This document shows, piece after piece, positions 8,974 to 18,048 of a DNA stretch of 64,000 nucleotides; position 1 is the first letter of the stretch; every line of letters begins with the position of its first letter. The DNA is from Streptomyces sp. KMM 9044. GTDB taxonomy: Bacteria; Actinomycetota; Actinomycetes; Streptomycetales; Streptomycetaceae. Below the pieces are notes generated by a model. The model had not been told where the DNA came from. It worked only from the letters and a program-made list of their open reading frames with translations, and did not search any database. A program made the position numbers and the translations under genes. Location: positions 3,534,001 through 3,598,000 of the forward strand of contig NZ_CP113910.1 in NCBI RefSeq assembly GCF_024701375.2, written 5' to 3'.

Positions 8974-9222
8974 TCAGCTGCCGCCCCCGCCGCATCCTCC
9001 GCCGCCCCCGCAGGACGATCCGCCGGAGCTTCCCCCGCCTCCGTCACCGTGTGACGAGCCGCAGGAGGCACCGACGGCCCCGCCGCCCGCCCACCAGCTG
9101 TCGCTGTCGCTGCCGCCGCTGCCGCCGCGGCGCGGCCTGCTCGCAGGGCGACGGCGCCCCGCCGCCACCGCGAACACGACGGCCGACGCGAAGACCAGGG
9201 TCAGGATGATTCCGATGACCAT
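8974..9222 (-). CDS. Small membrane protein with Gly/Ser/Cys-rich tail
   Basis: 82 residues: one N-terminal membrane helix (MVIGIILTLVFASAVVFAVAA), a basic RRRPASRPRR stretch, then a tail of Gly, Ser, Asp, His and paired Cys ending in GGSSCGGGGGCGGGGS. Proteins of this layout are common in Streptomyces and have no known function; the tail might bind metal or simply be disordered. The ATG has AGGACGG seven bases ahead. It is divergent from the aminotransferase, with 140 bp between them. Confidence 0.7.
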   Translation of the reverse strand: MVIGIILTLVFASAVVFAVAAGRRRPASRPRRGGSGGSDSDSWWAGGGAVGASCGSSHGDGGGGSSGGSSCGGGGGCGGGGS

Positions 9223-9362
9223 GACGCCACCGTCCTTTCGTCCCCCCGTGATTCCCCCGAAGCGACCCCCCGTGGGTGCCTCGCTCACGTGTGTGGACGG
9301 GAGATGCCCGATGCCCGCACGGCCCAAGCCGGAGTTGAGCGACTCCAGAGGTTCGGCGCAGG

Positions 9363-10098
9363 ATGAGCCGCATGACCTCCAGCGTGCGTCCCCTCCTGAA
9401 CCGCCGGCTCGCCGGGTTCGGGACCACGATCTTCGCCGAGATGTCCGCCCTGGCCCTGCGCACCGGCTCCATCGACCTGGGCCGGGGATTCCCGGACACC
9501 GACGGCCCGAAGGAGGTCGGGGAGGCGGCGGTGCAGGCACTGCGGGACGGCCGCGGCAACCAGTACCCGCCCGGCCCCGGCGTCCCCGAACTGCGCACCG
9601 CGATCGCCGCGCACCAGCAGCGCCGCTACAGCCTCTCCCCCGACCCCGACACGGAGGTCCTCGTCACCGCGGGCGCCACCGAGGCGTTCGCCGCGTCGCT
9701 GCTTGCCCTGCTGGAGCCGGGCGACGAGGTGGTCGCCCGGGAGCCGTACTACGACTCGTACGCGGCCTGCGTCGCGCTGGCGGGCGCCACCCGCGTACCG
9801 GTCACCCTGCGCCCGCGCGAGGGCCGCTTCCACCTCGACCTCGACGCACTGCGCGACGCCGTCACCGACCGCACCCGCCTGCTGCTGATCAGCACCCCGC
9901 ACAACCCGACCGGCACCGTCCTCACCCGCGAGGAGCTGTCGGTGATCGCCGCGCTGGCGGTGGAACGCGACCTGCTGGTGGTCACGGACGAGGTGTACGA
10001 ACACCTGGTCTACGACGACGCCGAACACGTCCCCCCGTCGGCCTTCCCGGGCATGCGCGACCGCACGGTCACCTTCTCGAGCGCCGGCAAGACCTTCG
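9363..10098 (+). pseudogene. PLP aminotransferase (class I/II), N-terminal piece of a gene in three parts
   Basis: About 245 residues of a fold-type I aminotransferase (aspartate/methionine-aminotransferase-like). Visible: GFPDTDGPKEV, GNQYPPGPGVPELRTAIAAHQQRRY, the VLVTAGATEAFAASLLALLEPGDEV loop, YYDSYAACVALAG, the PLP Asn in STPHNPTGTVL, the Asp/Tyr in VTDEVYEHLVYD and the PLP lysine in FSSAGKTF. The frame then stops after two foreign residues (VH). The missing C-terminal domain lies at 17607-17759 and 18049-18326, interrupted by a 7.5-kb island and two MITEs. Without the C-terminal domain the product should not fold or act. Confidence 0.9.
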
Positions 10099-10266
10099 TG
10101 CACTGACCGCCGCCCTACGGGCCGATCGTCGCATTCCTCGTCGCCCGCCGCACCGCACCGGCCCGGAGCTTTCAGGCCGGAGGTCGCCCGGTCACGGCCG
10201 CCCTTCTGGCACTTGCCCGCACGAGGACCGACGTACAACTTCCTGCACGCAAAGGGAGGGTCGACC

Positions 10267-10794
10267 GTGAAGACCATGACGTATTCCGAGTCGCGCGCCC
10301 GGTACGCCGAGGTGCTCAACTCAGTCACCGACGACCGCGAAGAGGTCGTCATCACCCGGGCCGGACACGAGCCGGTCGTCATCGTCTCTCTTGAGGACTA
10401 CGAGTCCCTGAAGGAGACGGCGTACCTGCTGCGAAGCCCGGCGAACGCTCGGCGTCTGCTCGCGTCCATCGACGAGCTGGAAAGCGGCGGCGGCACCGTA
10501 CGCGAGCTGGCGACCGACGAACAAGGGCCGCGAGTGAAGATCACCTTCTCCTCCCGCGCCTGGGAGGACCACCTGTGGTGGCGGCTCCAGGACCGGAGGA
10601 TCCTGGAGCGCATCAACACGCTCATCGCGGACATTGCCCGGAACGGCAACGAGGGGATCGGCAAACCGGAACCGCTCAAGCACGGATCCCAGGGCTACTG
10701 GCCGCGCCGCGTCAACGACGAGCACCGACTGATCTACAAGGCCACCGAGGACGGCGTCCTGATCGCACAGTGCCGTTACCACTACGGGAGCTGA
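10267..10794 (+). CDS. YefM-like antitoxin fused in frame to YoeB/Txe-like toxin
   Basis: A single open frame holds two usually separate proteins. Residues 1-88 (MKTMTYSESRARYAEVLNSVTDDREEVVITRAGHEPVVIVSLEDYESL, then LLRSPANARRLLASI) are a Phd/YefM antitoxin. From codon 90 (10534) follows a complete YoeB-type mRNA interferase: VKITFSSRAWEDHLWWRLQDR, IGKPEPLKHGSQGYWPRRVNDEHRLIYK and the catalytic-end CRYHYGS. YoeB cuts mRNA in the ribosomal A site. No stop divides them, but a GTG at 10534 with AAGGG six bases upstream would give a normal 86-residue toxin. Start GTG 10267 follows GGAGGG. First gene of the island inside the aminotransferase. Confidence 0.85.
   Translation: MKTMTYSESRARYAEVLNSVTDDREEVVITRAGHEPVVIVSLEDYESLKETAYLLRSPANARRLLASIDELESGGGTVRELATDEQGPRVKITFSSRAWEDHLWWRLQDRRILERINTLIADIARNGNEGIGKPEPLKHGSQGYWPRRVNDEHRLIYKATEDGVLIAQCRYHYGS
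10523..10536 (+). promoter_or_regulatory. Internal ribosome site and GTG for the toxin half
   Basis: AAGGG at 10523-10527, a six-base spacer and GTG at 10534 lie exactly where the toxin domain begins. This would allow separate toxin synthesis from within the fused frame. Confidence 0.55.
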
Positions 10795-10913
10795 CAGGAC
10801 TCAAGGATCGAGCACAGCCCCTGCCAGGCCCAGCGTCGCGCAGCAATCACGCATGTCGGCAACGACAGAACCCGGGTCTGACGTGTCTCTTGGCTTTCGT
10901 CGCGGGTTCGACT

Positions 10914-13169
10914 TCATCGGCGGCGCTGGGATCCGACTTTGGTCGCCGACCTGCGCAGCCGCTGGGCCAACGCCTTGTCCCGAGCCCTGAGGTGTCGCCC
11001 CGCCGCTTCCAGAACGGCCCCGGTGCCAGGGTGGTCGCAGCGCCACAGGTCGTCGGCAGCCTGCTCCAGAAGCGGCAGTACCAAGTCCCCCTCCTGGTCC
11101 AGGAACATGGCAAATGCCTCGTCGCCCGCGCCGAGTGGGCCCCACAGATGGTCGACGAGCCCCCAGCGCCGGATCTCCGAACCGTGTCCCTCGGGGATCT
11201 CGCCCCGGCCGACCAACGTGATCACCGCGGTCTCGGCGCAGCCAGGGACACCCGAGGCCGCTGCCTTGCGCAGGACCGCGAGCGCTCTGGGTTCATCGAG
11301 TTCCGCCAGCACCGCTGTGGCGGACAGGCGACGGAGGGCCGCGTCGGCTTCCAGTCCGGCACAGGCGTCGATGAGCTGGACCGCGGCCGGGCCCTGGCCC
11401 CGATGGCTGATCCATCCGGTGATCTCGGAGTGGGCGGCGTCCTGGTCGTAGTCGAGCAGGGCGTCGAGCAGCGTCGGGGCGTCGGCGTCGGCCAGTTCGC
11501 CGATCAGCGGAGCGTGGAGTCCCTCGGCAAGCAGATACTCGCGCAGTCCGTGGCGTCCCAGTGGGGTGAGCCTGAGCCGTTTCCCGGGCAGGGGAGTGTC
11601 GCCGCTGTCTTCGGTGCTCCCCGTGATGCCGAGGATGCCGAGGAGGAGGTGGTCACGCTCCGGGCTCGTGTCCGGGCCGGCCTCGACCTCCGCCGCCCGG
11701 TACTCGGCGAGGAGCATGGCCGCCTGGTCGAAGATCTGCAGGATGAGCAGTTCGACCAGTCGTGCCTCCTGCTCGGGGAGGCCCGCCCGGAGGTCGCCGA
11801 CGAGCAGCGCCGTGTCCAGCCACTCGCCGTCGGGCACCTCGTACAGTGCCCGCAGCACCACCGCTGCCAGGCCGTCGCCGTCCTCGTCCTGCATGCCCAG
11901 CGCGGCCGACAGCCACAGGGGCAGGCCGAGGTTCCCGAGGTCGTTCAGGTCGTCGAGTTCGTCCTTGAGCGCCTGACACCAGAGCTCCAGTACTCCCTCG
12001 TCTTCCTCGGTGGCGGGCAGGTCAGGACCGGGGCGAGCGGAGCCCGCGCTGATCTCCACTAGGTCCGCGTACAGAGCGAGCCGCCAAGGAGTGTCCAGAC
12101 AGGGCAGGTCGCCGGAGCTGCGCAGGCGGGCCAGGCGCCTGTCGCGCTCCGCGGGCCGCAGTGCGCTCAGTTCTTCGTCCCGGGCCCACAGTTCGAGTTC
12201 CTGGACGGCCAGGCGGCCCAGTGCGGGCTTGAGCACCTCCCGGGACGTGACGGCTCGCCCACCCCGGCACCAGTGGGCCAGGCGGAGCGCGGTGGCGACC
12301 AGCGGCACCTGCCGGGCGTCCGCGGCAAGGTCCGCGCGCGGTGCCAGGGAGACAGGGCGCACCGGAACGAACTCCACGTCCACGTCGTCCACGTCGTCGT
12401 GGACCTCACCGCAGGAGCAGCGCCGCCCGCCGGGGGCGACTGCGGCCGACCCTCGTACCGGGGTGGCCGTGGGCGACCGCGGGTCCAGGCCGGCCAGTTC
12501 CCGGTCGAGGGCCTCGCGGTCGAAACAGGCGGGGTCGAACCCCTCCTCGCGCAGCGTTTCGATCAGGTCCGTCCACGGCTCGGGGGCCGGTGCGCCGTGG
12601 TCCGCGACGGCGTCGAGTACGGCCTGCAGCCCCCAGGCTCCCCCGATGTCCTCGGCATAGGGCATGGCGCGGCGGCCCCCGGTGCAGCGGACGCGCCGGT
12701 CGGGGGTGGACGCGGGGAGGATCTTCTCCAGCGTGATCCGGTGCCGCCAGTCGTCGCCGAAGTCGTAGGTGTACTCCAGCCGGCCGCCTTCGTAGGGCAG
12801 CACCTCGGCCACGGTCACGGACTCCTCGTCTGCGTCGCGGAAAGGATCGCGGTCCATCGGTGCGTCGAAGTCGACGATTTGGCAGCCGGAGCCAGGTTCG
12901 GTGAAGGAATGCAGGTGGGAGTCGTCCCAGCCGAAGCATGTCCGGACGATGTCGTGCAGGCAGCCGAGCGAAGTGTCGGCGGGCAGAGTGACCCGGCGCC
13001 AGACCGGCGGGCTGGTCTCTCGCAGGGCGATCTTCAACTGGTAGGTGGGCACGGGGTCGGCGGTCACGGCGAGGGGTTCCCTTGATCGAGGCGGTGAAGG
13101 ATTCCGGCACCGGTACGGGGCCGCGACCGCACAGGTGTCGCAGCCGTCCGTGGTGGCTATTGGTGGCAT
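10914..13169 (-). CDS. pRiA4b ORF-3-like domain protein, large form
   Basis: About 751 residues. Residues 35-190 match the plasmid pRiA4b ORF-3 / IS1096 TnpR-like domain: TYQLKIALRETSPPVWRRVTLPADTSLGCLHDIVRTCFGWDDSHLHSF, the YTYDFGDDWRHRITLEKI signature, then RRAMPYAEDIGGAWGLQAVLD. A CSCGEVHDD metal-like patch follows, then a long helical acidic region and Ala-rich repeats (residues 600-720) resembling HEAT repeats. The family occurs on plasmids and in mobile islands; its function is unknown. The start is uncertain: ATG 13169 (GGAG nine bases ahead), or GTG 13067 directly before the domain. Divergent from the SNF2 gene. Confidence 0.75.
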   Translation of the reverse strand: MPPIATTDGCDTCAVAAPYRCRNPSPPRSREPLAVTADPVPTYQLKIALRETSPPVWRRVTLPADTSLGCLHDIVRTCFGWDDSHLHSFTEPGSGCQIVDFDAPMDRDPFRDADEESVTVAEVLPYEGGRLEYTYDFGDDWRHRITLEKILPASTPDRRVRCTGGRRAMPYAEDIGGAWGLQAVLDAVADHGAPAPEPWTDLIETLREEGFDPACFDREALDRELAGLDPRSPTATPVRGSAAVAPGGRRCSCGEVHDDVDDVDVEFVPVRPVSLAPRADLAADARQVPLVATALRLAHWCRGGRAVTSREVLKPALGRLAVQELELWARDEELSALRPAERDRRLARLRSSGDLPCLDTPWRLALYADLVEISAGSARPGPDLPATEEDEGVLELWCQALKDELDDLNDLGNLGLPLWLSAALGMQDEDGDGLAAVVLRALYEVPDGEWLDTALLVGDLRAGLPEQEARLVELLILQIFDQAAMLLAEYRAAEVEAGPDTSPERDHLLLGILGITGSTEDSGDTPLPGKRLRLTPLGRHGLREYLLAEGLHAPLIGELADADAPTLLDALLDYDQDAAHSEITGWISHRGQGPAAVQLIDACAGLEADAALRRLSATAVLAELDEPRALAVLRKAAASGVPGCAETAVITLVGRGEIPEGHGSEIRRWGLVDHLWGPLGAGDEAFAMFLDQEGDLVLPLLEQAADDLWRCDHPGTGAVLEAAGRHLRARDKALAQRLRRSATKVGSQRRR

Positions 13170-13309
13170 CCTTCCGCACTCCACCGAACGGGCGAAGCCA
13201 TTCTTGACACGCCCTGTCCGCCCGCGCGGATAACCTTGCCCCACCGAGGGAGCGCGGAGGACCCACATCCTCCCGAACAAGTACAGGAACGTGTGCAGGA
13301 GTGGGCGTA

Positions 13310-16252
13310 GTGGCGAAAGTCTATCCGTCGGCAGAGTCCGCTGCCCCCCGCACGGCCGGATCCGGCGGGCCGACTGCGGCCGAGTCGGCGGTTCCGGACC
13401 AGGAGCGTCTGTCCGCCCGGTTGCCGGGGTTCGCCGTGGGCGAGGCGGTGTTCCTTCCCGCGGATCCGCCCCGGTCGGGACGGGTGGCGTTCTGGACGCC
13501 CGGCGGTGAGCCGCCGGACCTGGGGGTGGAACCCGGGGAACTCACCGTGGTCCGCCCGCACGGCTCGTCCGTACGCCGGGCCAGGGTGGCCGCCGTACTG
13601 CTGCCGGTGGAGCACGCGCTGCCGCTGCTGACCCGCTGCCGGGCGCTCGGTACCGAAGGCAGCGGGCGGGCGTCGGCCAGTACGGTGTTCTGGGGTGCGG
13701 CGGCCCTGCTCGGTCTGGCTCTGGCCGCCCGCGGCCGGGTGCTTCCAGGGGTGTCGCCGGAAGGATTCGACGCGTGGCGGGTCGGCCCGCTGGACACCGA
13801 GGACCGCGAGCGGTTGGCTTCCCTGGCCGCCGCCATGCCTCCGGAGGCCCGCGCGGTCGCAGTTCCCGGGCTCTCCCCCCTCACGCTTCCGGCGGCCGAG
13901 CCGCTGCTGCGGGCCTTCCTGGACGCCGTGGCCGATTCCCTCACCCGCCCTCCCGCCGCCCGCCAGGTGGCCGGCGGACCGGCGTTCGCTGCCCGTGCGC
14001 CGCAGCCGGTGCCTGAGCAGCGCGCCTGGGCGGCGGAGGTCGCCGCCGGCCGCGACGCGGGTCTGGCGGTGTCGCTGCGGCTGGAGCTAGGCCGCGCGGA
14101 CTCCTTCCGGGCCGTGGTCCAACTGCGCAGCCTGGCCGATCCCACGGTGCTCGCCGACGCCGCGGACCTGTGGTCCGGCAGGGCCACCACCCCCGAACTG
14201 TTCGGCCCACGGACCAAGGTGGACACGCTGCTGACGCTGCGCCGGGCCGCCCGCGCATGGCCTCCGGCCGGACGGCTGCTGGACGCGGCCGCCCCGACCG
14301 CCCTCGATCTGTCCGACGAGGAGGCCACGGCGCTGCTGGGCGACGCGGCCGAGAGCCTTGCGGCGGCCGGGGTCGCCGTGCACTGGCCCAAAGAGCTGGT
14401 ACGCGAGCTGACCGCCTCCGGAGTCCTGGAACCCGTACGCCGCAGGGGGACGCAGTCCTCCGCCGAGTCCTTCCTGTCCTCCGGTGGGCTGCTGGACTTC
14501 CGCTGGCGGGTCGCCCTCGGGGACCGGGAACTCACCGAGGAGGAGCTGGAGCGGCTGGTCCGGGCCCACCGGCCGATCGTGCGGCTGCGCGACCAGTGGG
14601 TGGTCGTGGACCCGGAGCTGGTCCGCCGACTGCGGCGGGCCGCGCAGTCCAAGGCACCCTCACTGACCGCGATCGACGCCCTGGGCGCCGCGCTGACCGG
14701 CAGCGTCGAGGTGGACGGCGAGCGAGTGGCGGTCACCGCGGGCGGCGTACTGGAGGAGCTGCGCTCCAGGATCGCCGCCCCCGAGGCCCGCGCCGCGCGC
14801 GAGCCCCAGGGGCCGCCGAAAGCCCTGGCCGCGACCCTGCGCGACTACCAGCTGCGCGGCCTGAACTGGCTGCACCGGATGACCTCGCTCGGCCTGGGCG
14901 GCTGCCTCGCCGACGACATGGGCCTGGGCAAGACCGTGACCCTGATCGCTCTCCACCTGCGCCGCCAGGAACGGAAGACCACCGCCGGCCCCACCCTGGT
15001 GGTCTGCCCCGCCTCGCTCCTCGGCAACTGGGAGCGCGAGATCCAGCGCTTCGCACCGGCCACCCCCGTGCGCCGCTTCCACGGCCCCGGCCGCGACCTG
15101 GCCGGCCTCGACGGCGGTGCGGACGACGGCTTCGTCCTGACCACCTACGGGACCATGCGCCGCGACACCGAACGCCTCACCGAGCAGCCCTGGGGCCTGC
15201 TCGTCGCCGACGAGGCTCAGCACGTCAAGAACCCGCACGCGCTCACCGCCCAGGCCCTGCGCCGGATCCCCTCCCGGGGGCGGGTCGCACTGACCGGCAC
15301 CCCGGTCGAGAACAACCTGTCCGAACTGTGGTCACTGCTCGACTGGACCACCCCCGGCCTGCTCGGCACGCTCACCTCCTTCCGCGACCGCTACGCCACG
15401 GCCGTCGAGGGCGACCGCGACGAACAGGCCGCCCGGCGGCTGGCCGCGCTGGTCCGCCCCTTCCTGCTGCGCCGGCGCAAGTCCGACCCCGGCATCGCGC
15501 CCGAACTGCCGCCCAAGACCGAGACCGACCAGCCGGTTTCCCTGACGAAGGAGCAGGTGTCGCTGTACGAGGCGCTGGTGCGCGAGCTCATGGCCGAGAT
15601 CGAGGACAAGCAGGGCATGGCGCGGCGCGGCCTGGTGATGAAGCTGCTCACCGGCCTGAAGCAGGTCTGCAACCACCCCGCGCAGTTCCTGAAGGAACCC
15701 GCGGGCGCCAAGCTCCCGGGCCGCTCGGGGAAACTGGAACTCCTGGACGAACTCCTGGACACCGTCCTGGCCGAGGGCGGGTCGGCGCTGGTCTTCACCC
15801 AGTACGTGGCCATGGGCGCGCTGATCGAGCGCCACCTGGCCGACCGCGGAGTGGACACCCTGTTCCTGCACGGAGGCACCACGGTCAAACGCCGCGAGGA
15901 GTTGGTCGACGCCTTCCAGACCGGCGAGAAGAAGGTGTTCCTGCTGTCCCTCAAGGCCGCCGGTACCGGTCTGAACCTGACCAGGGCCGGCCACGTCATC
16001 CACTACGACCGCTGGTGGAACCCGGCCGTGGAGGATCAGGCCACCGACCGCGCCTACCGGATCGGACAGACCCAGCCGGTCCAGGTGCACAAGCTGATCG
16101 CCGAGGGCACCGTGGAGGACCGGGTCGCCGAGATGCTCCGGCAGAAGCGGGAACTGGCCGACTCGGTGCTCGGCTCGGGCGAAGCGGCCTTCAGCGAGCT
16201 GAGCGACAGCGAACTGGCCGAGCTGGTCACGCTGCGAAGGACGGGACGATGA
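13310..16252 (+). CDS. SNF2/SWI2-family DNA-dependent ATPase
   Basis: 980 residues. The first ~480 form an SNF2-associated N-terminal region. The motor has all helicase motifs: motif I DDMGLGKTVTLIAL (about residue 535), motif Ia PTLVVCPASLLGNWEREIQRF, Walker B DEAQHVKNP (about 635), motif III LTGTPVENNLSELWSLLDW, and motifs V/VI GTGLNLTRAGHVIHYDRWWNPAVEDQATDRAYRIGQ. It should translocate on duplex DNA and remodel protein-DNA complexes. GTG 13310 is used because AGGAG lies eight bases ahead; GTG 13301 overlaps that site. The stop overlaps the SWIM gene (ATGA), so the two proteins probably work together. Confidence 0.9.
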   Translation: MAKVYPSAESAAPRTAGSGGPTAAESAVPDQERLSARLPGFAVGEAVFLPADPPRSGRVAFWTPGGEPPDLGVEPGELTVVRPHGSSVRRARVAAVLLPVEHALPLLTRCRALGTEGSGRASASTVFWGAAALLGLALAARGRVLPGVSPEGFDAWRVGPLDTEDRERLASLAAAMPPEARAVAVPGLSPLTLPAAEPLLRAFLDAVADSLTRPPAARQVAGGPAFAARAPQPVPEQRAWAAEVAAGRDAGLAVSLRLELGRADSFRAVVQLRSLADPTVLADAADLWSGRATTPELFGPRTKVDTLLTLRRAARAWPPAGRLLDAAAPTALDLSDEEATALLGDAAESLAAAGVAVHWPKELVRELTASGVLEPVRRRGTQSSAESFLSSGGLLDFRWRVALGDRELTEEELERLVRAHRPIVRLRDQWVVVDPELVRRLRRAAQSKAPSLTAIDALGAALTGSVEVDGERVAVTAGGVLEELRSRIAAPEARAAREPQGPPKALAATLRDYQLRGLNWLHRMTSLGLGGCLADDMGLGKTVTLIALHLRRQERKTTAGPTLVVCPASLLGNWEREIQRFAPATPVRRFHGPGRDLAGLDGGADDGFVLTTYGTMRRDTERLTEQPWGLLVADEAQHVKNPHALTAQALRRIPSRGRVALTGTPVENNLSELWSLLDWTTPGLLGTLTSFRDRYATAVEGDRDEQAARRLAALVRPFLLRRRKSDPGIAPELPPKTETDQPVSLTKEQVSLYEALVRELMAEIEDKQGMARRGLVMKLLTGLKQVCNHPAQFLKEPAGAKLPGRSGKLELLDELLDTVLAEGGSALVFTQYVAMGALIERHLADRGVDTLFLHGGTTVKRREELVDAFQTGEKKVFLLSLKAAGTGLNLTRAGHVIHYDRWWNPAVEDQATDRAYRIGQTQPVQVHKLIAEGTVEDRVAEMLRQKRELADSVLGSGEAAFSELSDSELAELVTLRRTGR

Positions 16253-17571
16253 GCAGACGCATCCCGGCTCAGCGGGAAGCCGCGCGCACCCTCGACGCAC
16301 TCCCGCCGGCCAAGGGCAGCCGCGCGCCCTTCGCCGAGTCCTGGTGGGGCCGCGCATGGCTACGCTCCCTGGAGGAGTCCTCCCTGGACTCAGGCCGCCT
16401 CTCGCGCGGCCGGACCTACGCGCGCGGCGGTGCGGTCGGACCGGTCACCATCGCCCCCGGCTCGGCCGCCGCCCCGGTACAGGGCAGCCACCGCACCCCG
16501 TACCGCTCCAGGGTCCAGGTCGAGCAGCTGACGGACCGGCAGTGGGACCAGCTGCTCGACATGATCGCCGAGCGGGCCGCCAACATCGCCGCGCTGCTGG
16601 ACGGCGAGATGCCCACCGGGCTCGCCGACGACGCCGCAGCCGCCGGTGTCCCGCTGCTGCCCGGCCCCCGGGACCTCGATCCTGGATGCAGCTGCCCCGA
16701 CTGGGGCTACCCCTGCAAACACGCCGCCGCCCTCTGCTACCAGGTCGCCCGACTCCTGGACCGCGACCCCTTCGTGCTGCTGCTCCTGCGGGGTCGCGGC
16801 GAGCGGGAGCTGATGGACGAGCTCGGCCGCCGCAACACCGCCCGCGCCTCCGCCGAAGCCGCCGAAGCCGCCGAAGCCGCGGCGACCGCAGGCGCGGGCC
16901 CGGCCGCGCTCCCGGCCCGGCCCGGTGATCCAGCCGGGCCCACCTTCGCCTCCCGTACCGCGCTACCGCCCCTGCCCGGCCCGCCGCCGCTCCCCGATCG
17001 GCCCGGCCGCGGCCCCGCGCTGGTGGATTCCGCCGTCCCGGAGCCCGGTCTGGACCCGGCAGCCCTGGAACTGCTCGCCGTCGACGCCGCGGTGCGTGCC
17101 CACCACCTCCTCGCCGGAGCTCTCGGCGCACGGCACACCGACACCGCCCCACCCGCCCCCCTCACCGAATGGCAGGACGCAGTCCGCCTCGCCGCCACTC
17201 ACCCCACCCTGGACGTCTTCGCCAGGATCGCCTCGAACTGCGGCCGCACCCCCGGCGAGCTCGCCGCCGCCACCCGTGCATGGCGGCACGGCGGCGCAGC
17301 ATCCCTGGACGTACTGGAAAGCCCCTGGAACCCACCCGCCTCCCACCTGAAACGTGCCCGCGAAGCGCTGTGCGCAGACTGGGCCGACGGCAGACCACCC
17401 CGGCTCCGCTCCTGGCGCAACCGCTGGACCGTCGAGGGCCACGCCGCACAGCTGCGCCTGGGCCGCGACGGACTGTGGTACCCGTACACCAAGGACCGAG
17501 GCACCTGGTGGCCGGCCGGACCGCCCGACACCGACCCCGCCGTCGTCCTGAGCACACTCCTCGCAGCCTGA
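16249..17571 (+). CDS. SWIM zinc-finger protein, partner of the SNF2 ATPase
   Basis: 440 residues. FAESWWGRAWLRSLEE and the LSRGRTYARGGAV motif near the N-terminus are hallmarks of bacterial SWIM proteins; the zinc finger itself is CSCPDWGYPCKHAAALCY (C-x-C-xn-C-x-H, about residues 145-162), a DNA- or protein-binding module. An Ala/Glu repeat linker and a Pro-rich linker follow (205-265), then a helical C-terminal domain ending with WYPYTKDRGTWWPAGPP. SNF2 and SWIM genes are commonly adjacent in actinomycetes, but no function has been proven to my knowledge. Translationally coupled to the SNF2 gene. Confidence 0.87.
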   Translation: MSRRIPAQREAARTLDALPPAKGSRAPFAESWWGRAWLRSLEESSLDSGRLSRGRTYARGGAVGPVTIAPGSAAAPVQGSHRTPYRSRVQVEQLTDRQWDQLLDMIAERAANIAALLDGEMPTGLADDAAAAGVPLLPGPRDLDPGCSCPDWGYPCKHAAALCYQVARLLDRDPFVLLLLRGRGERELMDELGRRNTARASAEAAEAAEAAATAGAGPAALPARPGDPAGPTFASRTALPPLPGPPPLPDRPGRGPALVDSAVPEPGLDPAALELLAVDAAVRAHHLLAGALGARHTDTAPPAPLTEWQDAVRLAATHPTLDVFARIASNCGRTPGELAAATRAWRHGGAASLDVLESPWNPPASHLKRAREALCADWADGRPPRLRSWRNRWTVEGHAAQLRLGRDGLWYPYTKDRGTWWPAGPPDTDPAVVLSTLLAA

Positions 17572-17606
17572 CCCTCGCCGCATACCAATAGGCGTGCGAA
17601 TAGGGA

Positions 17607-17759
17607 GTGACCTGGGTGACAAGAACCCCCGAACCGGTGACGGCGGTCCGCTCGGCGAAGCGGTACCCGACGTACGTCTCAGCGCGCCCTTTCCGGTACG
17701 CGGTCGCCGAGGCCCTCACGCCGCCCGAGTCGTACTGCACCGCGCTCCGCGCGGACCTG
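17607..17759 (+). pseudogene. Aminotransferase pseudogene, middle piece
   Basis: Fifty-one codons that continue the fold-type I aminotransferase: TWVTRTPEPVTAVRSAKRYPTYVSARPFRYAVAEALTPPESYCTALRADL, directly comparable with the usual GWVTA...TAVRSAKQ...YVSAGPFQYAVAEAL. About eight codons (the expected SFTGWKVG) are missing between this and the piece ending at 10098. It ends at the first GACCTG target duplication of the MITE pair. Several substitutions at normally conserved sites show decay. Confidence 0.85.
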
Positions 17760-17902
17760 GACTCTGCTGCTCCATTCGAGGGAGGGTCACGCACCGCATC
17801 CGAGAGGGGCCGGCCGGGGCGCCGGCCCGCCTCCCCGCGAGACCCGTTCCCTGCGCCCCGCCGACAGGCCGGCGTCACTCTCCGCAATGGAGCAACAGAG
17901 TC
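17760..17902. mobile_element. MITE type A, copy 1 (143 bp)
   Basis: Non-coding element starting GACTCTGCTGCTCCATT and ending with its inverse AATGGAGCAACAGAGTC (17-bp terminal inverted repeats, one mismatch). It is flanked by the 6-bp direct repeat GACCTG at 17754-17759 and 17903-17908. A 131-bp relative lies at 54866-54996. It has no transposase and must be moved by an element with similar ends that is not in this window. Confidence 0.88.
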
Positions 17903-17908
17903 GACCTG

Positions 17909-18048
17909 GACTCTGCTGCTCCATTCGGCGAGCGATCACGTGCCGTGCTTTCAGGGCTCGGCCGCGCCCGGCCTGCCTGCATCTGCGACGCGCTCTGAAG
18001 GCCGTATCGGCACGGCGTCATCACGCCGGGTAATTGCGCAGCAGAGTC
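17909..18048. mobile_element. MITE type B, copy 1 (140 bp)
   Basis: It begins GACTCTGCTGCTCCATTCGG and ends GTAATTGCGCAGCAGAGTC. The termini are related to type A, but the interior differs completely. It is flanked by GACCTG at 17903-17908 and 18049-18054. It therefore entered the same 6-bp target as the type A copy, leaving three GACCTG copies. An almost identical copy is at 60180-60319. Confidence 0.88.

Noticed and set aside
10107..17606. Island as a simple transposon
   Set aside because: No transposase or integrase inside, no inverted repeats or direct duplication at the junctions, and about 24 bp of the target gene is lost.
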